From assembly GCA_001781025.1 (NCBI GenBank), contig MFJZ01000063.1, positions 2,742-15,961 on the forward strand: a stretch of DNA of 13,220 nt, read 5' to 3'. Positions within the stretch are counted from its first letter, which is position 1; each line of letters starts with the position of its first letter. Origin of the DNA: Candidatus Gottesmanbacteria bacterium RIFCSPLOWO2_01_FULL_49_10 (GTDB lineage: Bacteria > Patescibacteriota > Microgenomatia > UBA10105 > UBA927). Positions 1 through 6,237 of the stretch are shown here, in pieces. The notes below the pieces were generated by a model, which saw only the letters and a list, made by a program, of their open reading frames with translations, was not told the origin of the DNA and made no database searches. Both the position numbers and the translations under genes were made by a program.

Positions 1-1
1 G

Positions 2-427
2 GAAGATCCGTGCGGCACGACGTGGGGAGTCGAGTACTTACCCACATGGGTGACGACGTGCCTCAAGACTCCTGCCTCGGTACCCATGGAGGTGGTTTTT
101 GGCGACGCGTCGATTGCAAACGTCACAAAAAATGTTCGACAGTATGAAGCAAGTGTAACAGTAGCACAAAAAAGTGTGCTCCGAGTCCACGAGTATTATT
201 ACCCAGGGTGGACTGTTGTGGTTGACGGGAAGCCCACGCCAGTCGACTATCGTAACCGATACGGGTTGGTGGAATTTTCACTGATGCCCGGTTCTCACCT
301 TGTCACTGTGGCGTTTGTCGACACACCAACGAGGGCTGTCAGTAACGTGACATCACTCGTTTCTCTTGCGGCACTTGTCGTACTTACGGTACTACTTATT
401 CGTAGGCATTTCTATACATTGACATGA
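2..427 (+). CDS. YfhO-like membrane protein, C-terminal end (partial)
   Basis: The frame is open to the left edge of the window, so the N-terminal part lies outside and only 141 codons are seen. The first visible residues read EDPCGTTWGVEYLPTWV. They are followed by a soluble beta-rich stretch containing YYYPGWTVVVDGKPTPV, a later GLVEFSLMPGSHLVTVAF, and the TPTRAVSNVTSL motif. A single hydrophobic helix (about the last 28 residues) ends in a basic RRHFYTL tail. The order 'YPGW..VDGK', 'G...F..PG.H.V...F..TP.R' and then a last membrane helix is typical of the C-terminal domain of YfhO-like and PTPS-related polytopic membrane proteins, thought to act in cell-surface glycan or lipid modification. 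Its stop overlaps the next start (ATGA), which implies translational coupling with the glycosyltransferase that follows. The ATG at 50 is internal to the domain and unlikely to be a start. Exact substrate cannot be said. Confidence 0.72.
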   Translation, partial: EDPCGTTWGVEYLPTWVTTCLKTPASVPMEVVFGDASIANVTKNVRQYEASVTVAQKSVLRVHEYYYPGWTVVVDGKPTPVDYRNRYGLVEFSLMPGSHLVTVAFVDTPTRAVSNVTSLVSLAALVVLTVLLIRRHFYTLT

Positions 428-1725
428 AGCATTTTATTGGGAAAATCATGCGGGGCACCCACAGGACAACGCTCATATTTATTGGCATAGGTATCCTCCA
501 TATTTTTTTCCGTTTCTATAACCTTGAATTGTGGGCAAAAGTCGGGTGGGACCAGATGGATCATGCGTGGGCCGCGACTCGGATTTTATATGAACACAGC
601 TATCCACTCCAGGGAATTATGGCCAAGTACAACAGTGGCATCACCGTGGGTCCGCTTTACTACTATTTTGTCGCACTGTTTTACTACTTCACTCGTTTCG
701 ATCCCATCGCCTCACCCATTGTCGCCGGGGTCACGAGCATTCTGAGTTTTTTGACGCTGTACTGTGTCGTCCGATCGATCCACGGGGTTCGTGTCGCCTT
801 GATTGCGAGTTTTATCTATGCGGTCTTTTCCCCCTACATAGCCGCAGACCGTATGCAGCTGCCAACGAATTTTATCCCGATGGTATCTTTTCTTATTTTT
901 TATGCGCTCTATCGCGTTATGCTCGGAACCCCACGATATATTCTTCTCCTTGCGGCAATCTCTGGGCTCTCGCTCCACTTCCACTTCACGTCTGTTTTTT
1001 ACCCGATTATGGCAATGTTTGCTCTGCCATTTTTTCCGCGTAAAAGAGAGACACTCGGGTATCTTCTGGTATCGGTACCCATTTTCGGAATATTTCTTCT
1101 GCCGCAGGCGATCTATGATTTGCAGGTAAAGACGCACTCGACTATCGGCGCAACGCTTTCATATCTCCAGACGTATTACCACGGATTTCATCTGAGGCGC
1201 ATGCTGCAGCTTCTCCACGACGCCGTCATCGAGTTTGAGATTGTCCTTGGGTATCGGTGGCTTCGACCGGTCGCACTCGTTTTTTTGCCGCTGTATAGCG
1301 TGATCGTTTCCAGGCAAGAGAAAAGAAGCCACTGGTTCACTCTGACGTATCTCATAGTAGTTTGGATTATCGTTCCCTGGGTTTCGTTTACGCTCTATAG
1401 CGGAGAGATCACGAGCTACTACTTTTCTTCACTTCGTTTCATCGCGATCATGATGGCTGCGTACCTGACGCTTTGGTTCTGGGATCGGCGGTTGCGCATC
1501 CTTCAGTTGGCAGTTGTCATATTTTGGGCGGTTCAAAGCGTGTTATCTGTTCAACAATTTTTCCAAACATCTTCCGGACTCTTTCCCGGTCTTCGTGCAT
1601 CGATGATCCAGCTCATACAGGATGGCAAGACCGTACCGTTTAAAGAAAATGATGTATACTATTATCTCTATTATATCGATACAACAGTGAAAGGGATAAA
1701 GCCCATAGTAGAGCATTCACCGTAA
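424..1725 (+). CDS. GT-C glycosyltransferase, GT39/ArnT-like
   Basis: A 433-residue polytopic membrane protein with about 10-11 hydrophobic segments. After a short basic N-terminus and the first helix (about residues 15-32) comes a loop with WDQMDHAWAATRIL (D43, D46), the place where GT39/PMT_2 enzymes carry the acidic catalytic residues. Next is the family-like GPLYYYFVALFYYF segment. Enzymes of this type move a sugar from a lipid-phosphate carrier to protein or lipid on the outer face of the membrane; donor and acceptor here are unknown. The last 50 or so residues are soluble. The start ATG overlaps the stop of the upstream YfhO-like gene (ATGA), so the two probably form one surface-glycan unit. 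Length is somewhat shorter than the usual 450-600 residues of the family. The assignment to the GT-C fold is firm, the subfamily is inference. Confidence 0.75.
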   Translation: MKHFIGKIMRGTHRTTLIFIGIGILHIFFRFYNLELWAKVGWDQMDHAWAATRILYEHSYPLQGIMAKYNSGITVGPLYYYFVALFYYFTRFDPIASPIVAGVTSILSFLTLYCVVRSIHGVRVALIASFIYAVFSPYIAADRMQLPTNFIPMVSFLIFYALYRVMLGTPRYILLLAAISGLSLHFHFTSVFYPIMAMFALPFFPRKRETLGYLLVSVPIFGIFLLPQAIYDLQVKTHSTIGATLSYLQTYYHGFHLRRMLQLLHDAVIEFEIVLGYRWLRPVALVFLPLYSVIVSRQEKRSHWFTLTYLIVVWIIVPWVSFTLYSGEITSYYFSSLRFIAIMMAAYLTLWFWDRRLRILQLAVVIFWAVQSVLSVQQFFQTSSGLFPGLRASMIQLIQDGKTVPFKENDVYYYLYYIDTTVKGIKPIVEHSP

Positions 1726-1735
1726 TAGGCCAATT

Positions 1736-2308
1736 ATGCACAACGTCAAGCACATCACCAATCTCATCTATGAAGCCGCGGTCGTGAAACGGCTCAAGCG
1801 TACCGGGTGGCAGATTTTGGGAGATAACGATGAAGGTGTCGGCGAGCACACGTTTATGACCGCGGTCATCGCGTATTTTCTTGGGAAGCAATTAAACGCG
1901 AATCTTGAGACTGTATTGACGATGAGTGTCTTTCATGATTTTCATGAGGCGCGTACCGGGGACCTTGACAAAATTGCGACGTTTTACATGACGCGCGATC
2001 AGGAGAAAGCCAATCGGGATATATTTGCCGGCGTCGACGAACCACTTCTGAAAACGCTTGAAACATACGAAAAAAAGGAATCACTCGAAGCACGTATCGT
2101 CTACGAAGCAAATGTGATCGCATTCCTGGTCGAGCTTAAACTTCTCGAGGAAAAAGGAAACATCCATGCGAGGGAGTGGATAGAAGGTAATTTGGCACGA
2201 CTCCGGATTGGGGAGGCGATTGCGCTTGCCAAGGACCTGGCGTCAACTGATTCCCATGACTGGTGGAAGCATATCAGAAAGACTCTCCATGAAGAATTCT
2301 CCCGATAA
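1736..2308 (+). CDS. HD-domain hydrolase (YfbR/HDDC2-like), altered metal site
   Basis: A 190-residue soluble HD-superfamily protein. It shows an EHTFMTAVIAYFLG helix with H38, then FHDFHEARTGDL with H67-D68, E71 and D76, and a C-terminal region in which WIEGNL and DWWKHI fit the YfbR/HDDC2 type of nucleotide phosphohydrolase (5'-deoxynucleotidase). In that family the last metal ligand is an Asp in a 'DAD' motif. The equivalent place here, after EARIVY, reads E124-A125-N126, so the second Asp is Asn and the first is Glu. Either the site tolerates Asn or the enzyme is altered or inactive. The gene starts 10 nt after the glycosyltransferase stop, with no room for a promoter and no clear Shine-Dalgarno, and overlaps the downstream transporter gene by 20 nt. 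Confidence 0.78.
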   Translation: MHNVKHITNLIYEAAVVKRLKRTGWQILGDNDEGVGEHTFMTAVIAYFLGKQLNANLETVLTMSVFHDFHEARTGDLDKIATFYMTRDQEKANRDIFAGVDEPLLKTLETYEKKESLEARIVYEANVIAFLVELKLLEEKGNIHAREWIEGNLARLRIGEAIALAKDLASTDSHDWWKHIRKTLHEEFSR

Positions 2309-3212
2309 CTATACTCTTGCCGTTTTTGCTCTAATCGTTGCCAACATGATTGGTGGGGGCGCGCCGCTTGCCTCTAAGATTCTCTTGCGTGAGCTTCCGC
2401 CCATGACGATTCTTTTTCTCCGTCTGACTATTATGCTCGTCATCCTCATGCCTCTTTCGTTGACCCGCTTCCGTCATCTGTGGACACACAGAAAACAGTT
2501 AGTTCTTCTGGGACTTTTTTGGGTCGGGAATCTCTCCCTTTTTATTATCGGCATTAAATTTACGACCGCCATTGCATCATCGATTATTTATCTCGGCGTT
2601 CCTATCCTTGTCCTTTTTGAGGAGCGCATGATGAATAAATCAAAACTATTACTTTGGCAAGTCATAGGTATAGGATTGGGATGCACGGGCGCCCTTTTCG
2701 TCGTTCTTGAGTCCTTGGGCACGCAATCTGGTTTTGGGACGTTTCATGGCAATATACTTTTATTGTTGGCTATCGTAAGTTATTCGTTCTACCTCACGTA
2801 TTCAAAGCGCTTGAGCGTGCACGTTTCGCCGCTCGGGCTTACCGTTGGTGCTCTGGTAAGCGGGTGGGCGGTCTCGCTCGTGCTTATGGTATTTTTTGAC
2901 GGGGTAACGGGGCTCGTGCATGTGCCCAATCTATCGATTGCTTCGTGGGTGTCGCTTCTGTATGTTGGGATTTTTCTAGGAGTTGCGATGTACTTTTTGA
3001 ATCAATGGGGCATTAGGCACACCTCGGCAGTGGTCGCCGGTGCGATGCTTTATGTGGGTACCTTTACCGCATGGGCAAGCGGTGTGTTATTTCTCTCAGA
3101 AAAAATTACGTTTCTTATGATCGCCGGCGGCGCACTGTTGGTCGTTGGAGTATTTCTGACGTCAATGATGCCACTTCTTACTTTACGGAAACACTCCATG
3201 AAGCGTGGTTAG
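2289..3212 (+). CDS. EamA/DMT-family membrane transporter
   Basis: A 307-residue protein of about ten hydrophobic helices arranged as two EamA repeats. The first repeat starts near residue 7 ([17 protein letters not shown]) and has the family-like [15 protein letters not shown]. The second starts around residue 155 ([19 protein letters not shown]) and ends in the last helix pair after LSEKITF. Members export amino acids, nucleotides or other small metabolites; the substrate cannot be read from sequence. ATG at 2289 is chosen because MKNSPDNYT leads directly into helix one; the frame is open further upstream from 2208, but that extension (Arg/Trp-rich, no hydrophobicity) lies wholly inside the HD gene. 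The 20-nt overlap with the HD gene implies coupling. The stop overlaps tail-to-tail by 4 nt with the convergent lamin-tail gene. Confidence 0.85.
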   Translation: MKNSPDNYTLAVFALIVANMIGGGAPLASKILLRELPPMTILFLRLTIMLVILMPLSLTRFRHLWTHRKQLVLLGLFWVGNLSLFIIGIKFTTAIASSIIYLGVPILVLFEERMMNKSKLLLWQVIGIGLGCTGALFVVLESLGTQSGFGTFHGNILLLLAIVSYSFYLTYSKRLSVHVSPLGLTVGALVSGWAVSLVLMVFFDGVTGLVHVPNLSIASWVSLLYVGIFLGVAMYFLNQWGIRHTSAVVAGAMLYVGTFTAWASGVLFLSEKITFLMIAGGALLVVGVFLTSMMPLLTLRKHSMKRG

Positions 3213-4216
3213 TTTCTCGTGCACTGGATTTTTGGCATACGGAAGGTAATACCGAAGATTCTGAGCGGCAGATATTCAATAGTGCAGCTAAAGAGACGTC
3301 CAGGAAGTTGAATGGTCGGATTTCCTGTTGGGGTAGGGGTAAGCGATGGGGTTGGTGCAGGTGTTGACGTCGGGGTCATAGTTGGTGTTGGAGTTTCGGT
3401 AGGCGTCGGTGTTTCAGTTGGAGTAGGAGTCGGTGTCATTGTGGGAGTTGGGGTTTCTGTTGGAGTTGGCGTTTCAGTTGGTGTCGGAGTAGGTGATTCT
3501 GATGGTGTGGGGGTTGGCGTTTCTGTCTCGGTTGGTGTTGGGGAAGGCTCCGGAGGAGCCTCTGACGGCGAGGCACCATTTTGCGGATCGGAGATCGTTC
3601 TCTGGACAAAATCACTTGCGTTATTATCCGTGTCCTCACCGTTTCCCGCGGTCTCGTCTGCGCCACTTGTTCCCATCGAATCGCTGTCTGATGATGCAAG
3701 CGCTTTTCGTTCGATGCTTCCATTTGCAGGTGGTTGCGCCACAGCCGAGACCTCAGGATCATAAGCGGTTCCCGGAGTGTCTGCAGCGTCCATGCCGACC
3801 CGATCAATGGGCAAAGTGCCGCTCGCGGGATATAACAATATGGTGTTATCGTCTCCGATGCTTGATGCGTACCGTGGTGCATCAGGGGGGACGGCGCCGT
3901 CGTAGTCATCGTTTGTGATGAGGAAGTAGCCGCGTGGTCCGATGGTACCGTTTAAGCTCGTAACGAGTGAGGTTTCGGTGCCCCCTGAAGATTTCTTTTT
4001 CAGTTTCCAGTCCGACATGACCACGGGGTCGTTGGTCGGATTATAGAGCTCGATGAATTCATCTGACCCGGTTGATCCGCTGACCTGAATTTCAGAAATG
4101 ACGACGTGGTCGGTGATTGCCTTGAGTGTTTCAAGAGGGCGAATAAGGGTCGAGCCAGTGGTAAAAAAGAAAATTCCGAGAGCAACAATTGCTATGGATA
4201 ACCGGGCAGATTTCAT
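3209..4216 (-). CDS. Secreted lamin-tail-domain (LTD) surface protein with Thr/Pro stalk
   Basis: 335 residues from ATG at 4216. Residues 1-28 form a signal peptide or membrane anchor (MKSAR followed by a hydrophobic run through FFFTTG). Residues about 36-145 are a lamin tail domain: HVVISEIQ, then [30 protein letters not shown] and [10 protein letters not shown], the usual Ig-like fold order. Residues about 221-297 are a low-complexity Thr-Pro stalk with a tandem 20-residue unit. The last 38 residues form a small segment with two Cys (FSC and IQC). Bacterial LTD proteins are exported and placed at the cell surface; this one probably projects on a wall- or membrane-linked stalk. The frame is open to a TTG at 4261, but that TTG is the first triplet of a good -35 box, so ATG 4216 is the start. 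The gene stands alone, convergent with the transporter. Confidence 0.85.
   Translation of the reverse strand: MKSARLSIAIVALGIFFFTTGSTLIRPLETLKAITDHVVISEIQVSGSTGSDEFIELYNPTNDPVVMSDWKLKKKSSGGTETSLVTSLNGTIGPRGYFLITNDDYDGAVPPDAPRYASSIGDDNTILLYPASGTLPIDRVGMDAADTPGTAYDPEVSAVAQPPANGSIERKALASSDSDSMGTSGADETAGNGEDTDNNASDFVQRTISDPQNGASPSEAPPEPSPTPTETETPTPTPSESPTPTPTETPTPTETPTPTMTPTPTPTETPTPTETPTPTMTPTSTPAPTPSLTPTPTGNPTIQLPGRLFSCTIEYLPLRIFGITFRMPKIQCTRN
3375..3494 (-). repeat. Two tandem 60-bp units in the Thr/Pro stalk
   Basis: Positions 3375-3434 and 3435-3494 are two copies of a 60-bp unit, 48 of 60 positions identical by hand alignment, each encoding 20 residues of Thr-Pro-Glu/Met repeat. Less regular TPT/PTP repeats extend to both sides (about 3320-3550). 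The period is a multiple of three, so gain or loss of a unit would change stalk length without breaking the frame. The region is also open on the plus strand as a Val-Gly repeat, which is only a shadow. Confidence 0.8.
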
Positions 4217-4232
4217 AGCAGGATTTTCGACC

Positions 4233-4261
4233 ACTATACGGCGGGACCAAGGGATCGTCAA
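4233..4261 (-). promoter_or_regulatory. Sigma70-type promoter of the LTD gene
   Basis: Read on the minus strand there is TTGACG (4261-4256), a 17-nt spacer, then TATAGT (4238-4233). This matches the consensus at 5/6 in the -35 and 5/6 in the -10 box with ideal spacing. Transcription would begin near 4226, leaving a leader of about 10 nt before ATG 4216. No clear Shine-Dalgarno is seen in that leader. This promoter also settles the choice of start codon. Confidence 0.75.
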
Positions 4262-4316
4262 CTAGGATGAACAGTATCATTGTAGTGACAGAGTAGGGCC
4301 ATTTCAGAGCGTGCGG

Positions 4317-4322
4317 TATAAT
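4317..4322 (+). promoter_or_regulatory. -10 box for tRNA-Ser
   Basis: A perfect TATAAT lies 10 nt before the first base of the tRNA, where a primary transcript would start close to 4329-4333. No convincing -35 hexamer is seen 16-18 nt upstream (TAGGGC is weak). The interval 4262-4316 holds no gene and separates this promoter from the divergent LTD promoter. Confidence 0.55.
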
Positions 4323-4332
4323 AGCCAGTACA

Positions 4333-4420
4333 GGAAGGGTCGCATAGTTGGTCTAGTGCGCATCTTTGGAGAAGATGTATCGCCGCAAGGTGATCGCGGG
4401 TTCGAATCCCGCCCCTTCCG
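4333..4420 (+). tRNA. tRNA-Ser(GGA)
   Basis: An 88-nt class II tRNA folded by hand. The acceptor stem is 4333-4339 (GGAAGGG) with 4413-4419 (CCCTTCC), with discriminator G4420 as expected for Ser. The D stem is GCAT 4342-4345 with GTGC 4356-4359, and the D loop carries GG. The anticodon stem is CATCT 4361-4365 with AGATG 4373-4377, with loop TTGGAGA, giving anticodon GGA at 4368-4370 (reads UCC/UCU). The long variable arm 4379-4394 forms six pairs closed by a GCAA tetraloop. The T stem is GCGGG 4396-4400 with CCCGC 4408-4412 around TTCGAAT. CCA is not encoded (the next bases are CCT). The 3' end marks the start of AT-rich accessory DNA. Confidence 0.96.
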
Positions 4421-4446
4421 CCTTCGGTCGCCATAGCTTTAGCGAC

Positions 4447-4470
4447 GGCGACTTTCGCCATATATTTTTT
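4447..4470 (+). terminator. Possible intrinsic terminator after tRNA-Ser
   Basis: GGCGA (4447-4451), loop CTT, TCGCC (4455-4459) forms a perfect 5-bp hairpin followed by ATATATTTTTT ending at 4470. An alternative longer-loop pairing, GTCGCC 4427-4432 with GGCGAC 4447-4452, competes with it. The short stem makes it moderate. The same palindromic DNA may be part of a GIY-YIG associated repeat rather than a dedicated terminator. Confidence 0.45.
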
Positions 4471-4472
4471 GT

Positions 4473-4772
4473 ATGTCTAAAGATGGACCTGATATTAAGA
4501 GGCGACCTTCGGCGGACGCAGTCCGCTTTTATTATGTTTATATTTTGAGATGCAATGACGGTAAGCCGTATACAGGTTGTACCGACGATCTTAAGGATAG
4601 ATGTGATCGTCACCAAAAAGGTAATGTTCCTGCAACAAAAAATAGACTTCCGGTTAAACTTATTTCCTATTTTGCTTTCACCAATAAATACGCTGCATTT
4701 AATTTTGAGAAATATTTAAAATCCGGTTCTGGCAGAGCGTTTTTGAAAAAGCATGATATCATTAATCAATGA
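4473..4772 (+). CDS. Small GIY-YIG nuclease (UPF0213/YhbQ-like)
   Basis: 99 residues. The nuclease domain starts at residue 19: FYYVYIL (Y21, Y23), then PYTGC (Y33-T34-G35), R43 in LKDRCDRH with H47, TKNRLP at 55-60, and the metal-binding Glu E79 in FNFEKYLKSGSGRAFLKK. All catalytic elements of a single-domain GIY-YIG enzyme are present. Small members of this type act on DNA, and some published members are site-specific single-strand nucleases tied to repeated sequences. The first 18 residues are not part of the domain. They are encoded by palindromic DNA (hairpin at 4512-4526), the only in-frame ATG is 4473, and no Shine-Dalgarno is visible. The ATG at 4534 is out of frame. It lies 52 nt past tRNA-Ser and overlaps the deaminase start by ATGA. 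It is AT-richer than the flanking backbone. Confidence 0.85.
   Translation: MSKDGPDIKRRPSADAVRFYYVYILRCNDGKPYTGCTDDLKDRCDRHQKGNVPATKNRLPVKLISYFAFTNKYAAFNFEKYLKSGSGRAFLKKHDIINQ
4512..4530 (+). repeat. Perfect hairpin at the 5' edge of the GIY-YIG domain
   Basis: GCGGAC (4512-4517), loop GCA, GTCCGC (4521-4526), followed by TTTT. The right arm runs straight into the Phe-Tyr-Tyr codons that open the GIY-YIG domain. It looks like a terminator yet lies inside the reading frame. The heptamer CCTTCGG occurs at 4506-4512 and again at 4421-4427 directly after the tRNA. CTTCGGCGGAC-type palindromes are common dispersed repeats in CPR genomes (from memory, not checked). Confidence 0.7.
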
Positions 4773-5218
4773 AAACTCCCGAAGAATTGATGCGGCTAGC
4801 AATGGAAGAAGCAGAACTTTCTGTAAAGAAAGGTAATGGACCGTTTGCTGTTGTTGTAGTAGACCAAGGTGGAAATATTGTATGGAAAGATCATGATAGA
4901 CAAAAAGAATTAACTGATCCAACTGCTCATGGAGAAATTAATGCAATAAGACACCTATGTAAAAGTCTTGGTACAATGTCATTAAAAGGGTATACGTTTG
5001 TAACCACTTCCGAACCTTGTCCAACATGCCTTACGGGAATGATAAAAGCTAAAGTATCAAGAAATTACTATGGAGCGAAAACAGAAAATACAGCCTCTTT
5101 ACCTCTTTCGGCAAAATATTTGGCTTCGTTTGCAAAAAAATATCCGATTGAAGTGATTGGAGGAATTTTAGCTGAGGAGACACTGAGTCAAAGAGAAAGG
5201 TTGTTTGGAATAAAATAG
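4769..5218 (+). CDS. Nucleoside/guanine deaminase (CMP/dCMP deaminase superfamily)
   Basis: 149 residues. The zinc-site signature is complete: DPTAHGEINAIR with H54 and the proton-shuttling E56, then TSEPCPTCL with C84 and C87. The N-terminal helix and the GPFAVVVVDQGGNIV strands match the deaminase fold. 'DPTAH.E..AIR' fits guanine deaminase and related nucleoside deaminases better than the tRNA-editing TadA, so a role in purine or nucleoside salvage is likely, though the substrate is not fixed by sequence. Length is normal (about 150). The start overlaps the stop of the GIY-YIG gene by ATGA, so it may be translated by coupling. DNA is AT-rich (a spot count of 4861-4920 gives 20/60 G+C). Its stop TAG lies inside repeat copy R1. 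Confidence 0.85.
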   Translation: MKTPEELMRLAMEEAELSVKKGNGPFAVVVVDQGGNIVWKDHDRQKELTDPTAHGEINAIRHLCKSLGTMSLKGYTFVTTSEPCPTCLTGMIKAKVSRNYYGAKTENTASLPLSAKYLASFAKKYPIEVIGGILAEETLSQRERLFGIK

Positions 5219-5244
5219 GTTATAACTTTGTAAATAGTTCTCCG
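5213..5244 (+). repeat. Intergenic repeat copy R1
   Basis: 32 nt running from AAATAGG through TAAATAGTTCTCCG. It matches copy R3 (7136-7167) at 26 of 32 positions and copy R2 (6204-6236) at about 26 of 32 with one gap. It contains the palindrome GTTATAAC (5219-5226). It lies between two convergent genes, so it cannot serve as the promoter of a plus-strand neighbour in its present place. Confidence 0.7.
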
Positions 5245-5252
5245 CTAGTTTA

Positions 5253-5912
5253 TTACTTGCCGATATCTTTTTTTAATTTTTTTACCTTTTCAAGAAAATA
5301 CGTTCGCCACTGTGATTCTTTGATCGGTGTGATCATATGCGGAAGTTGACCGACGATGTTTGCCGTTATGAGTTGGCTTCCTAATTGTAGAGGATCAATA
5401 ACCGTGTCGAATTTAATGCGGGCAAGTTTTAGCAGATTGTCCCATTGAATGTCTGATGATTGAAGGATGCAAAACAAATCTATGAAGTGACGGCTTGCGG
5501 GTTTTTGATAGATGGTAAAGAATTTGTTGACCGCTATATCGAGGAGTGAATCTACATGGAGGGCATTGATGATCTTTGTTTTTTCGATTTGTGTGAAAGG
5601 AAAATAGGTAAACTCAGTTTTCAATACGGTTTTTCCGATATGAAAAAATATCAGATTTCGATTAAAACTTTTTTGGGAGTCTACGCTTGATGCTCCGATC
5701 GCAGCTTTAATTTTTTTAGTAAATATACTGAGCCAGAGGGAGTCAACTTCAATCTCGCTAAAAAAATCCAAATCTTCGGATAATCGGTGGTGCAGATAGT
5801 ATTCAGAGAGCGCTGTGCCTCCGGTAAGGTAAAATTGTTTTTTTACCACTGGATCAGATGCGATTTCTGTACATGCCTTTTGTTGTATAGCGGTTAGGAT
5901 AGTTTTCCCCAT
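5253..5912 (-). CDS. AbiEii/AbiGii-family nucleotidyltransferase (toxin-type)
   Basis: 219 residues. The N-terminal nucleotidyltransferase core reads FYLTGGTALSEYYL then HRLSEDLDFF, giving G31-G32-T33 and the metal-binding pair D47/D49. The later DIAVNKFFTIYQKPASRHFIDLFCIL fits the conserved 'K...R...D..DL' segment of the family. AbiEii proteins are the toxin half of type IV toxin-antitoxin and abortive-infection systems, and some members modify tRNA acceptor ends with nucleotides. A GTP or other nucleotide preference cannot be told here. It is minus-oriented within a plus-oriented island and bracketed by repeats R1 and R2. The ORF upstream (5894-6094) overlaps its start by 19 nt and may be its partner. 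AT-rich, likely acquired. Confidence 0.82.
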   Translation of the reverse strand: MGKTILTAIQQKACTEIASDPVVKKQFYLTGGTALSEYYLHHRLSEDLDFFSEIEVDSLWLSIFTKKIKAAIGASSVDSQKSFNRNLIFFHIGKTVLKTEFTYFPFTQIEKTKIINALHVDSLLDIAVNKFFTIYQKPASRHFIDLFCILQSSDIQWDNLLKLARIKFDTVIDPLQLGSQLITANIVGQLPHMITPIKESQWRTYFLEKVKKLKKDIGK

Positions 5913-6094
5913 AGGAGATATCGGAGTAGCTGTTTGCGTTTTGGGTCAATAGCCAGGTCGTTCCAGTATTTGCGTATAAGGCGTAAATTCAATTTTTTGC
6001 CATTTAATCCAAAATTAATATGTTGGTTGAGTTTCCAAATCGTGGATTGCTTCGATCTGGTAATATGCTTTGTTGGTGTATTCCAATTGTACAT
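5894..6094 (-). CDS. Unrecognised ORF upstream of AbiEii, possibly frameshifted antitoxin
   Basis: 66 residues from ATG at 6094. The C-terminal half (GLNGKKLNLRLIRKYWNDL through KRKQLLRYLLWGKLS) is basic, helical and protein-like, and its 19-nt overlap with the AbiEii start suggests coupling as in a toxin-antitoxin pair. The N-terminal half (MYNWNTPTKHITRSKQSTIW) looks like non-native sequence. In a neighbouring frame an ATG at 6146 opens a 43-codon reading MTIALCKAHKKTIYYMGYVQ and continuing to a TAA at 6017-6015. That reading looks more natural, so an intact gene of about 85 residues may have been broken by a frameshift near 6015-6030. No family is recognised. A TATACT -10 box (6109-6104) lies 9 nt before ATG 6094. 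Confidence 0.45.
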   Translation of the reverse strand: MYNWNTPTKHITRSKQSTIWKLNQHINFGLNGKKLNLRLIRKYWNDLAIDPKRKQLLRYLLWGKLS

Positions 6095-6203
6095 AGCCCA
6101 TATAGTATATCGTTTTTTTATGAGCCTTGCAGAGAGCGATAGTCATGCCATTGTCAGATGTAAGCTATAATTCAATAGTTCAGGATAAAGTATGGTGGTT
6201 TTG

Positions 6204-6236
6204 AAATAGGTAAATAATGCTATAAACAGTTCTCCG
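6204..6236 (+). repeat. Intergenic repeat copy R2, overlapping the HAD gene promoter region
   Basis: 33 nt from AAATAGG to CAGTTCTCCG, ending one base before the HAD start codon. It shares GTTTTGAAATAGG exactly (6198-6210) with R3 (7130-7142). It holds TATAAA at 6221-6226, which could serve as a -10 box 11 nt before ATG 6238. TTGAAA at 6201-6206 is only 14 nt upstream, too close for a normal -35. Confidence 0.68.
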
Positions 6237-6237
6237 T

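Noticed and set aside
3312..3764. Plus-strand Val-Gly repeat ORF
   Set aside because: It is the reverse-strand shadow of the Thr-Pro stalk in the LTD gene, which has a signal peptide, a recognisable domain and a promoter.
4217..4261. TTG start at 4261 for the LTD gene
   Set aside because: The TTG is the first triplet of a TTGACG -35 box with a TATAGT at 17 nt, and it adds 15 residues in front of a good signal peptide.
4258..4616. Minus-strand ORFs over the tRNA reading GGRGGIRTRDH and GAGFEPAI
   Set aside because: These are the well-known false proteins made by translating the antisense strand of a tRNA-Ser gene. They overlap a tRNA that folds completely.
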